DNA of 24,415 nt from Spirogloea muscicola. Its lineage: Eukaryota; Streptophyta; Zygnematophyceae; Spirogloeales; Spirogloeaceae. The translations under genes and the position numbers were made by a program. The notes under the pieces were generated by a model. That model saw only the letters and a program-made list of their open reading frames with translations, was not told where the DNA came from and searched no databases. Below, in pieces: positions 9,597 to 18,812 of the stretch. The stretch covers positions 1,013,929-1,038,343 of the forward strand of contig WELB01000005.1 of NCBI GenBank assembly GCA_009602725.1, in the 5' to 3' direction. Each line of letters starts with the position of its first letter. Position 1 is the stretch's first letter.

Positions 9597-11513
9597 TCTA
9601 CCCTTCTTCAGGCTGGGGTACGGTCAGCCCTGCGAGCTGCAGTGGCGGGCGGGGGGTGATGGGCTGGTGACCCTCCACTCCCCAGGGGCGCGCGCCAAGG
9701 GGATCCACTGGCGGGGTTCTACTATCCGTTGGCACACCACCGTGCGCTCCAGGCAACGGTCGCGGTTCACCCCGGCGTCCTCGTGCCGACATACGCAGAT
9801 GACACCACGCTGGTGGGGAAGCCAGAGGACGTCACAGCTGCCTTTGACACCCTCCAAGTGCAGCTGAACGCGATCGGCCTGGATATTCGGGCGGACAAGT
9901 GCAGCGCCTGGTCCCCTCATGGCCTGCCAGCCCACCTGCGCCTGCCCAAGGGTTGCCAGACACCAGCTGGGGGCCTCACCCTCCTCGGCGTCCCCCTTAG
10001 GCGCACCTGCCTTCGTGACGGAGCAGCTGCAGGCGCGGCTGCAGGAACACCTCCGGCCAGCGGACCGTCTCCACACGCTGCACGACATGCAGCTTGCGGC
10101 TGCGATGCTGACTCGGTGCATTGCGCAGCGGCCACAATATCTGGCCCGCACCATCCCCCCCTCGTCGGCGGTGAAGGCAGCGTATGCGGCCTTTAACTCC
10201 GGCATCCTGGCGTCCGCGGCCACCCTGGTGCAGCACCCCGCGTGCCTCATCACACCAGCAGCGCTGCTGCAGGCCAGTCTGCCGATCTAGCCGTGGCGGC
10301 TTGGGATGCCGCTCAGTTGCCCGCGGCTGCGAGGCGGCCTACATGGGTAGCTGGGCTCAGGTGGCAGCCCCAACGAGCCAGAGGTTCCTTGTACACGGCC
10401 AGCGCGCCCTGGAGCGGGTGGCAGCTGAGGTGGTCGTTCAGCTGCCTTTTCAGGTTGCCCTCCGCTCTGCCCGCGACGGGCTCCTGGCGGTCCACCCCCG
10501 CATGTCGGAACTGGCTGTTCCGTTCATCCACCTCGCCCACACCCCAGACCAGCGTGCCCAGGCACGCTTCTCGGCGCTGGTTGAACAAGCGGCCTCCGAC
10601 CAGGTGGTGGAGCTTCTCCCCCGGCTGACCTGCAAGGGCGCGCCCGGCTGCTCTCAGCCTCCTCCCCTTGGGCGGCGGCGTGGCTATCAGCGCTTCCACT
10701 CCACGCGGCGCTCACTATGCCTGACGAGGTCTTCCGGACGGCGGTCCACCGGCTCTTGGGCCTCCTCCCCCCCTGCCTCGTGGGCGTCCCTCAATGCGAG
10801 TGCGGTGTCCGACACGATGATCCTGCGGAGCTGGCCGCCCACATGCACCGTTGCGCCCACGGGGGGGAGCGGACCGCCTCCCACGACCTCCTGCGCGACG
10901 GTATGCAGGCGGTGTTTTCGGAGGCGGGCTTCAAGGTTGCGGTGGAGAACTCCTCAATCATGCCCATTCAGCTGGGCGCGGACGGCCAGCCCCATACGCG
11001 ACGCGCCGACCTGGTCGCCATCCCTCCCGGCGGCGGTCCCCGCATCATGGCTGATGTGGTGACAACTGACTGCATCGACTCCGCCAACCCCACCAGATCG
11101 GCGTCGTTTGCAGGGCACGCGGTCGGCCAGGCGGCCCGGGGCAAGGAGCGAAAATACGCTGATCACCCGGTGGGGGATGAATTCGCGGCCCTGGCGATGG
11201 ATGTACACGGGGGGAAAAAAAAAACACACACGGGGCCTTCGGCAGCCGCTGGCTGGATCTGATTCAGCGGCTTGCCCGCCAGGCCATTGACCGGCGGCCG
11301 GGTCTGCCAGGGGCGATGCCAGGCTTCGACGCCGCCGGTTCGCTCGCACAAGTCTTCCGCCTGCGCCTGGCCGTATCGCTTCAACGCTCCCTTGCCCACG
11401 CCGTCCATACGCGCGCAGGCCGTGCTATGGCCGCCACCTCTGGGTCTCGGCGGAGTGCCTCTTTCCCTGCAGCGAGCTACTCAGACCTGATGTTGCTCAC
11501 TCGTGGGTACTGA
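9597..11513 (+). pseudogene. Non-LTR retrotransposon: reverse transcriptase plus RLE-like C-terminus, frameshifted
   Basis: This is the best copy in the window. Order of motifs: GARQGDPLAGF, then VPTYADDTTLVG with the catalytic YADD at 9792-9803, then LTLLGVPL (the RT thumb boundary), a helical connector (LQARLQEHLRPADRLHTLHD and RSVARGCEAAYMGSWAQ), a Cys/His knuckle CECG...HMHRC from 10795, a nuclease-like RRADLVAI and ADVVTTD pair (11002-11060), KERKYAD, VFRLRLAVSLQRSLAHAV, and the end SDLMLLTRGY with a stop at 11511-11513. The reading frame changes near 9990-10010, 10290, 10640-10690 and at the A-run around 11215-11224, so it cannot make one protein. RT motifs N-terminal to GARQGDPL are missing, meaning it is 5'-truncated. 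It starts only about 10-15 bases after copy D ends, in the same orientation. RT identity is firm; calling the C-terminus RLE-like is inference. Confidence 0.9.
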
Positions 11514-11569
11514 GCATTCCTCTGCATGGTTTCTGTGTCCTGCAGTGTTTTGTAGTTTCTCCGGCTCCT

Positions 11570-11952
11570 CTTTCTTTGGCTTTGGACATTGTCCATTCTT
11601 TTTTGGGCTGGCTTTGCCAGCCCCTCTTCTCTATGGGCGCGCATTCTGTTTAGCGCTTTCTAGGCCCCTCCGTCATTTGGCCCCTTCATACCTTTGTCAA
11701 TATTTTCGGGCTGGCTTTTCACAGCCCTTGCCCCCATTGGCAGTGCCACGTCTTCTTTTTAGGCCCCTCCATCATCTGGCCCCTTCGAACCATTGTCAGT
11801 TCCTTTCGAGCTGGCTTTTCACAGCCCTTGCCCCCATTGGGAGTGCCACTTCTTCCGTTTGGCTCCTCAGTATAGCTTCTCACTGCCCTTGCCCCCACTG
11901 GGAGAGCCACTTCTTCTTGTCAGATATGCATGTGCTCACTCCGGGATATTAG
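11570..11952 (+). repeat. Array of four hairpin repeats ending in a retroelement C-terminal tag
   Basis: Hairpins start near 11589 (GGGCTGGCTTTGCCAGCCCC), 11709, 11809 and 11873, the last one decayed. Copies two to four share CACAGCCCTTGCCCCCATTG and the GAG(T/A)GCCACTTCTTC end. Linkers include GGCCCCTCC(G/A)TCAT and GGCCCCTTC(G/A)(A/T)ACC. The array runs directly into TCAGATATGCATGTGCTCAC, which encodes SDMHVLTPGY and a stop at 11950-11952. So a second retroelement C-terminus sits downstream of the tail of the long copy, separated only by hairpin units. Confidence 0.75.
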
Positions 11953-11993
11953 TGTCCCCCTTAGCCAGCTCATACCCAGTTAAAAGGATATTT

Positions 11994-12060
11994 TTAAGGC
12001 CAGAATTGGCCTCCCTTTCAATTTCATGCACACCGCGCGCCTTCTCTCCCTGTCAGAGGC
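11994..12060 (-). repeat. Reverse-oriented piece related to copy D
   Basis: The segment GGCCTCCCTTTCAATTTCAT and its flanks are the reverse complement of about 9062-9128 inside copy D, with roughly 85 percent identity by eye over 60 bases. A looser relative is at 7102-7145 (+). It is a stray internal fragment of the same retroelement family. Confidence 0.65.
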
Positions 12061-12204
12061 AAAGGCACTGTCAGCCTCATCTTGATAGAGGAAAATAGAC
12101 GTGTGGAGAGACAATTGACAGTGTTTCTTCAAGTGTCACACACGGATATTGATTTCTTCTCTCTCAAGAGGGTGACCAAGTTGGCAGGCTTGATGGAAAT
12201 GTAC

Positions 12205-12690
12205 GACGAGACATCTTCTGTTGTCAAAGACAGAATAACAGGAGATGTAGGTGCTGTTTGCATTGTTGAGAATTACTTGTGGATCTTGTAGGCAGAGGTG
12301 CAGCCCGTCTTCATGGCTGCAGACCTATCGCCTCCCGCCCAAGAATTTGTTGGGCAAAGACGCTAACGCCTCAACCCTTGGAATGCAGAAGGGGTACTCA
12401 GGTTGACCTCCTCTCATCAATCAAGCGGCGGCTTGCGTTTGTCTGAGATGTTGAGCCATTATTTGGTTGAGAAGACGCCGTCACCTGGACTAGTACCTCT
12501 ACATTTTAAGGGCTGAGGGGAATAAGTGTTTGCCCAACGCTTCTCTTGGGCGGGAGGCGATAGTTATGCAGCCATGTAGACGGGCTGCACCTCTGCCTGC
12601 AAGTTCCACATTGTCACTCTCATCCACGCCAGCAGCACTTAAGTCTCCTGTAATTCTGTCTTTGACAGAACCTCGTCGCACACCTTCCTC
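12205..12690. repeat. Long foldback: imperfect inverted repeat with arms of about 220 bp
   Basis: The arms are about 12205-12425 and 12460-12690 with a loop of roughly 30-40 bases. Clear pairings are 12223-12245 with 12644-12666, 12291-12321 with 12567-12597 (30 of 31 bases), and 12330-12346 with 12541-12559. Weaker complementarity continues toward the loop. Both arms keep the same short open frame (VKDRITGD on + near 12222, and on - near 12665), so they come from one source sequence inserted in opposite directions. I do not recognise that peptide. A transcript would fold into a long, imperfect double strand. Confidence 0.75.
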
Positions 12691-12797
12691 ACGCCTTAAA
12701 CCCTCTGCCACATGCACCCCGAGAAAAGCGCTTCTCCTCCCTGGGAGCAGGCCGCGCTTTCTCTGGGGTACACGCGTGGCAACTGCTCTCTGGCTAT

Positions 12798-12930
12798 TTG
12801 CATCTACTGACGAGAGGTTACTGAGAGTTCGCTTACTGCTGTCTCAGTCCTTAGCACTCCGACTCCTTCAGACCTTGTCCATTCTTTTGGGCTGGCCTCT
12901 CCCAGCCACCAGTTAATCTGGCCGCGCTTG
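12798..12930 (+). mobile_element. Retroelement tail: C-terminal tag plus hairpin tail (copy E)
   Basis: LHLLTRGY followed by a stop (12822-12824), then a tail with TTAGCACTCCGACTCC, GACCTTGTCCATTCTTTTGG and the hairpin GGGCTGGCCTCTCCCAGCC with its second ACCAGTTAATCTGGCC stem. The tail is repeated at 13059-13175 with about 90 percent identity, so copies E and F are direct repeats spaced by 237 bases. Confidence 0.75.
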
Positions 12931-12954
12931 CTCTTTCTCTGGCTTCCGGGATCT

Positions 12955-13175
12955 TGTCATTCTTTTGTGGCTGGCCCTTCACAGCCCTAGCTTCCGTCAG
13001 GGCGACGTCTTTTCCGCCTGCTAGCTATTCAGATTTGCATCTACTGACTAGAGGTTACTGAGAGTCCGCTTGCTGCTATCTCCGTCCTTAGCACTCCGGC
13101 TCCCTCAGACCTTGTCCATTCCTTTTGGGCTGGCCTCTCCCAGCCACCAGTTACTCTGGCCGCGCTTGCTTCTTT
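12955..13175 (+). mobile_element. Retroelement tail: C-terminal tag plus hairpin tail (copy F)
   Basis: A hairpin (GTGGCTGGCCCTTCACAGCC, 12967-12986) is followed by SFRQGDVF in one frame, then after a frameshift SFPPASYSDLHLLTRGY with a stop at 13059-13061, and the same tail as copy E up to TGGCCGCGCTTGCTTCTTTG. SFRQGD and SFP-AS match the ends of copies D and of the long copy respectively. Confidence 0.78.
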
Positions 13176-13245
13176 GGAGGAGCTGAGGTCGCCAAAAGCC
13201 CCTCCCGCACTTCAGACATTGCTGAAGGCACTCTTCTGGGAAGGG

Positions 13246-13345
13246 GGATAGTTTTCCGGCAGCTAGTCTGTCGGATGTGAGGCTCCTCACTCGTAACTAC
13301 TGAGTGGTCCATCCTTCCCCGTTCTGCCATAGCCTCTTCAGGCCC
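13246..13345 (+). mobile_element. Retroelement 3' end (copy G), near-identical to copy A
   Basis: SFPAASLSDVRLLTRNY and a stop at 13301-13303, followed by a tail to GGCCCC at 13345. About 97 percent identical to the reverse complement of 1-100, and also related to the tail of copy D. The preceding bases down to about 13180 can be read in the same frame but are not clearly homologous. Confidence 0.8.
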
Positions 13346-13370
13346 CGCAGTCACTGCTTAGCTCGGAGTT

Positions 13371-13452
13371 TGGCCCCTTCGAACCTTGTCAATTCCTTTC
13401 GGGCTGGCTTCTCACAGCCCTTGCCCCCATTGGGAGAGCCACTTCTTCTGGG
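13371..13452 (+). repeat. Hairpin-bearing tail repeat
   Basis: GGCCCCTTCGAACCTTGTCA, then the hairpin CGGGCTGGCTTCTCACAGCC, CTTGCCCCCATTGGGAGAGC and CACTTCTTC. The module order is the same as at 11770-11855 and, reversed, 3718-3830. Confidence 0.7.
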
Positions 13453-13980
13453 AAAGCTTGTAGCATCACGCTCTTCATAGCAGTACCTTTTGCATCTGCA
13501 CGACCTACCTGGCGCTAGGGCACGCTCCTTTCTCACTCCCATCAGCGCTGAATCGGATCCTCAATGGCTGGCAGTGCCCCATGCAATGGGTCACTGCAAG
13601 GTCTGCCGCTCAGACACTGTGCTGTGGATTGTACATGCATCTGTGCATTTACAATGCTGCAATTCAGCACAGAATCTAGGCGGCTCGGTGCTGAGACACC
13701 TGCACTGCCAACGAAGGACACCCGACTAGCTTGGAGGTACTGCGCTGCAGCCTTACTCCTTATGATAGATCATTGGGCACTCTAATTTTCCTGCAGTCTT
13801 TGTACTTGGGCCCGCTTGAGAGCCCGACACTACTCAGCCCTGTGCAGCGAGGATTGGACAGTGTCAGGAGCTGTTGGGCGCAGAGGCAGCTGAAGGTTTG
13901 CAGCCGGCCCAAGAAACGGGCGAAGGGCGCGGCATTGAGCTCGTGGAAGAGAAAAGAAGCGCTCTAGAAGGGTGACATTT
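13453..13980. other. Intergenic, no gene recognised
   Basis: Only short overlapping open frames without motifs are present. I see no further repeat copy of the families described here. Confidence 0.4.
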
Positions 13981-13984
13981 GACG

Positions 13985-14345
13985 TGAAACGCCAGCCCAT
14001 AAGGGAACAGACAAGTTCCAAAGGGGCCCACAAAGCATGTAGTCAAGCAAGTGGAAATGACAAAGTATCTAAGCAAGTGGCTATCACATAACCTTGAGTC
14101 AACAGTAAGTTAAGAATGCTGGCAGATTGCTTAGCCAAAACTTTCAAAGCAATCATTGCCAAAGTACCAGCCACAGCCACCGCACCTCTGCTGCCTACAA
14201 TTGCCTTCTCTGTGCGGCCACCTTGTTGACTGCCAAACATCGTATTGCATGATGGCACAGCAGCATCACGGGAATTGATGTGGGGTATGCTCCGTGGATG
14301 CTCTACAACCATGCTACCCGCGCTGACTGTTTTGCAGCTGTGCAC
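13985..14345 (-). mobile_element. Degenerate retroelement 3' end on the minus strand (copy H)
   Basis: On the minus strand the frame ends LNLLLTQGY near 14088, a decayed form of the SDLxLLTRGY end without its stop. About 40-80 bases further on come GGGCCCCTTTGGAACTTGTC and ATGGGCTGGCGTTTCACG, which are the linker and hairpin of the family tail. The preceding codons are only weakly similar to the family (an AVAVAGTLAM stretch), so the 5' limit is uncertain. Confidence 0.5.
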
Positions 14346-15193
14346 TCCAGAGGAGATATTGCGTAGGGGCAGAGCAGCTCTGCCATCATGGTTTGACGTT
14401 TCATTGATTGCTGATCTTGCTAGATGGCAGATTGTAAGCCCTGCTAACAGATCCTATAATGCAAAAGCTGGACATGTCTCAGCGCCTGGTGCGACCAGAC
14501 CACTTTCAGTGCACAAGGTTTGAAGTGACATTGCAGGGCAACAAAAAGTAGACACCTCTACTCTTGCGCTTGCAGAGGTGATCGTGTAATCATGGGAGAA
14601 TGACCAACAAGCTAATCAGCTTGGGTACACAAACTGTGCACCTTGGACTCATTCAGTTCATACCACGCTGCTGTGCAGCAACTGACACCTGTCGTGTCAG
14701 GCTTCACCTGCTTGCCTTTCAATTTCAATGTTGCATGCACAACCATCCGCGCCTGGCGCTTCACAACAAGCTCATCATAACTGCAGTGTGCCAGCAGCAG
14801 CTTGGAACAGATGCTTGCGTTGTCATCTAAATTTTGGCCATTGTAAGTAGCTCTGCATGTCAGCAGCCAACCATGGGAGGGAGTAACATGACAAGGCGTT
14901 GCTGCGGAAACTCCGCTTACTTCCCCAAGGAAGGCACTTTAGTAGTCAGAAGTTAGGCGTTCGATTTTCAAGCGGCAGGGGCAGGCATCCTAGCTCCACA
15001 ACATAATGCAAGGCACTACTCACAGGCAATGAGCTCAGTGGCTCTAGGCTACAAAGAGGCAAGTTTGCGATCATCCTGCTCTACTGCAGTAGCTGCAATC
15101 AGGTACAAAGTGCACACAGCGACCTCCTAGAGCGATGTGCATGCCACTTAAGAGTGCGCAGGTTCACAATGTCACAAATCTATATTGGCAAGC
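14346..15193. other. Intergenic, no gene recognised
   Basis: The open frame at 14245-14523 (+) contains PSWFDVSLIADLARWQ but has no recognised family. A small hairpin (CACCTCT...AGAGGTG) lies at about 14551-14579. The right part presumably includes the 3' UTR of the PNET2-like gene. Confidence 0.4.
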
Positions 15194-18100
15194 CTACTCC
15201 TCCTCCAACTCTTTGGTCTCTTCCATGTAGGCTGTAGCTGCTATTTCCACTTCAGGCCTCTCTTCACGAACCTGAACATAGACAGCCGAGTGCTTCTTCA
15301 CTATAACAATATCAAGTCCAAGGGCAATGTTGATGCAAGAAGCGTAGAACCTGCATGCTGACAAGCAGTAAGAAAGCGGGACCTAACTATCATAAGATTG
15401 TGCAGAAAAAGGTTTGCAGCAATTGTATGCCCACCTCGTCGCTTGAAGGCAAAAGAGCAACCCTTTCAGGGTGAGCGAGCTGCAAGGACTGGAACTGGCT
15501 GTCCTTGATGAGCTTCAAGAGCTCCTGCCGCGTGCACTGCCGGGACACCGCATCAACCTCCTCTTTGGTCGTTCGCCGCCTGCTTGAGAGCTTGTGTATG
15601 GAAGATGGGTACACCATGTCCTCGTCGAATGTATCCCCTACATACACTGTGGCCCAACCAACATCTGATGTTTGACTGGCTACTCTCTGAAATCGTTAAC
15701 TCTGGTCATGACGACTTCCAAAGCTCAGTTGCGGAACAGGTTATCCTATCTTCAAGCAACCGGCTGAGAATGGATTGAAGACTGGAGGCCTTGTTAGCCA
15801 AACCTTGCTTAAGATTTCTGGGCGTGTGGTGCGATCTGGAAAGCTCGTAAAACGGCTCCCTGTCTGGCGTGGCAGGGCTTGCGTCAAGGAGTTGCAGGCC
15901 GAGGAGATTGGTGCTCGGCTTGTTCCTGGCAAATAAAGCGCGCCACAATGCATGTTCAAGGAACAGTGGAGCACATAATTGGTTCAAAGTAAAAGGACAT
16001 GGAAGGTATGCAATCTACTAACTGCTCTACGATGTATGATAGTTAGAGAAGTATGAGTTGTTTGCAAAGGTACACACTTGACAGCAAGGAGGCGCTTCCT
16101 CAGCAGTAGCCAAGCGGAGAAGAACCATCGTGGAGCAAAAATGCCAGTGATGCCGAGCAGGAGGTTGAGAAATGCGAACACTGGATCAGGGGAGCTCTGT
16201 GTGAGTAGGACAGAAGAGTGACATCAGCTTGGCATGATGGCAGTGTTTCTGCAGAGATAAGGCTGACGTCAAGGAAGACCTCCGATTCCGAACCCATGGG
16301 TCACAAGTCATCCACTTCAGGAAACAAGCATTGGATTCAGTCGTGCTAGCACTATTGAAGCCCAATGCCACAACCCGAAGCTTAAGGTTTAAGGGGGAGT
16401 AAGGAGCGAAAGCAAACTTGAAGGAGCATAACGCCTGAGAGCGTGCGCAGGGCCGAAGTCATGAAGCTGGCAGTGCTGAAGTTGGGGCGACCGTCCTCGC
16501 CAAGCACAAACTTGCGGACGCCCCAGTAACCAAGGGCTGCCCCGCCGAGGAGGAAGAGCACCGAAGCCAGCAAAACAAGCTGCACTTTCACCGGAGCACA
16601 CATTCATTAGCTGCCAAAGGGCAGGCAGAAATGAAATGATAACAGTAAAGTACCAGCCTAACTCAAATTCCTGGGCAACGGCAGCCAGCGAGTGCTATGA
16701 CATGGAGCATGCAGCCAGATATAAGTTTTGGGCAAAAAGAGAGACAGTGGGGAGTACCGAGGATGCGAGGTCGTCGCCGATGCCAAGCCGCGACAGAATT
16801 GCCAAGAAGAGGGAAGAGGCATAGCCCAGGATGACAGTGCCGAGGCCCATCTGCACAAGTGCACGCACAAAGAGCGTCACCAAGTCCATCCAGCTCATCT
16901 TTCCACTCTTGCATCCCTGGTGCTGACACACAACGACCGCACCCAAGCTCAACAACGCAATCCACAAGAGCAACCTGCTAGCTCAAGGCAGACTGCCGCC
17001 TCTCAGCCCCAATGGTATACGTAGCACCAGTGGCAAATGCTCAGCCTGGGGCCCAAGGCTGGGGGCGAGGTGTCGATGACGGTGGTAGAGTACCATGGAG
17101 CCGTAGAGCATGATATACCACGAACTCTTGCGGCCGGTTGGCAGCAGCCTCATGCTCTGTGCATGCAGGCAAGCCAGCCACCAGAGCATGGGCGTTCAGG
17201 GGAAGGCCCAGCTAGTTCAAGTGGTCTGGCGCCGCTCAATGCAAACCACCAGGAGTAGCCTTTCCAAGGCATCAGAGCACTTGAGGTCTTGGTTTTGAGC
17301 AGGAATGCTTCTTAAAAGGGTTTGGCTTTGGTGTTCGAGTGCTCGACTCGAAGGCTGTCAGGAGCCAAGGTATGCGTCTCCGCCCTCAGTAGGTCCTCAG
17401 CTATACTGGCTACCTGATGCTCGTGAGCGTGGGGCTTCGCTGTGAAAGGCTGAAGTCACCCAGCAGCACACAGCTCTCTAGTGGCGACGCCTGTCCCTTT
17501 GCAGGTCGGAAAAGCTTCTGACCACTGTACCACTGGACATGATGGAGCTTTGCTCTTTGTGATGAGCTGCAGCATGGTTAGGGGTGCCATTACGGGCTGT
17601 CTGCGAACAGAGCTATCAGCTGGAGAGTCTTGGCATGGCACCTGGTAGAGGACGACGATGATGACGAGGACGATGCCGACGCTCATACCGCCGCCGTAGT
17701 AGAAGGCGGCGGACGTGCTCAGCAGCGGTGCCAGCCACATGCCAGCGAGGCCCAGCACCAAGAAGACCAGCCGATGAGGCTGGAACTCTGCCGAAGGCAA
17801 GGATGCCGCAGGCCCGCAGTCGGGAGTAAAGAGCAAGCGAAAGAGTGCGGCGCAAGTGCGATCAACCTCAGAGATTTCATCATTGAATCAGGGTTTGCCT
17901 TTTAGCACATAAACGTTCACAACTGATAATTCTCTAGTGCACTGAAATATCCTACTTAGAATCAGGGCAAGTGAAGCTCTGCTGGTGGAGCAGGCCCTTA
18001 CCCTCCTCCACGGAGACGTCAAGCTCGTGCACCCGCGTGCCAATGCCCGTGGCTCGCACGTCGAGGAAGCGGTCCTCGAATGGAGGCGCGGTGCCAGACC

Positions 18101-18812
18101 AGGCACCGCTTTCGAGCGCCGTCCAGGCCTCGCGCCCGCACTGCCCCACTGGTAGGCTCCCATTGCTGCACCGCCAGTAGAGCCCCGCTAAGCTGACGGC
18201 CTAGCCGGCTCTAACGGCTACTCTGCAGTTGCCGTTTGAGCAAGCAGGGATTGCCTTACCCGTGGAAGCAGACATCGAGCTTGCCGCGCAGGTTGTCCTG
18301 GAAGCGCAGGATGCCGCCGGCGCCCACGAGGTCCGAGGGGCCGGCGACGCGGACGCGGCGGACGGAGAAGGCCTTGCGGGCGTTCGGGAGGCGCGCCAGG
18401 CCCGGGACGCGCAGGCGCTCGCACGTCGTGCCGTCGCCGGGGCGCGTGCCGGGCGACCCGGCCACTGGCGGGCTCTCCAGCGGCCGCACGCGCACAAAGT
18501 GGTGTGGCGTTACGTCTGCTGCGGGGACAGCAGCAGCGGCGGCGGCGGCGGTCACGGCGGCGGCGGCGGCGGGGGGGGTTGGCCATCGTCAGCCCGCGGC
18601 GGTGGCCATCGCGGAGAGGCCAGCTACGGAGCGAGCCATGGTGGCTGCTGCTGATGGCCAGGAATGGCGCTACTGCTTGGGACCACGCGTGGGGGAACGT
18701 CACCTCTGACGGCGGCTGCGCTGCCGTCTGCCGCCGCCGCCGCCGCTGCCGCCACGGCGAGGAGGAGAGCGACGACAGCGAGGGCCGCGCTGGCCTTGGG
18801 AAGGAGCCGCAT
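15194..18812 (-). CDS. PNET2: PNET2/NEMP-family (DUF2215) nuclear-envelope membrane protein
   Basis: Inner-nuclear-membrane protein family (NEMP/TMEM194 in animals, PNET2 in plants). Proposed exons on the minus strand: 18812-18704, 18518-18260, 18165-18002, 17787-17642, 17156-17094, 16850-16758, 16579-16418, 16196-16078, 15925-15804, 15646-15435 and 15295-15194, about 516 residues. All introns are GT-AG and all phases close. A signal peptide (MRLLPKASAALAVVALLLAV) is encoded by exon 1. A lumenal domain with HHFVRVRPLE, DNLRGKLDVCFHG and PFEDRFLDVRATG follows. Five membrane segments lie at about residues 183-201, 206-226, 237-266, 279-304 and 339-364, with the family signature SMRLLPTGRKSSWYIMLYGS and GYWGVRKFVLGEDG. 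The C-terminal part has RRRTTKEEVDAVSRQCTRQE, parallel to the RKKFSKEEW/TRQ block of plant PNET2. The last exon (EERPEVEIAATAYMEETKEL, stop 15196-15194) is the weakest: its acceptor is poor, and readthrough of intron 10 would stop at 15392-15390. Confidence 0.92.
18536..18580. repeat. CGG/GGC triplet microsatellite in intron 1 of the PNET2-like gene
   Basis: Two runs of GGC triplets separated by GTCAC and ending in a run of eight G. On the coding strand the run lies just upstream of the CTGTCCCCGCAG acceptor, so its pyrimidine-rich form (CCG/CCC) may serve as the polypyrimidine tract. Confidence 0.8.

Noticed and set aside
11503-11952. 149-codon open frame downstream of the long retroelement copy
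   Set aside because: It is read through non-coding hairpin units; only the last ten codons match the retroelement C-terminus.
14245-14523. 92-codon frame with PSWFDVSLIADLARWQ
   Set aside because: No family recognised, no flanking exons, and it lies next to a decayed retroelement end; too weak to call a gene.
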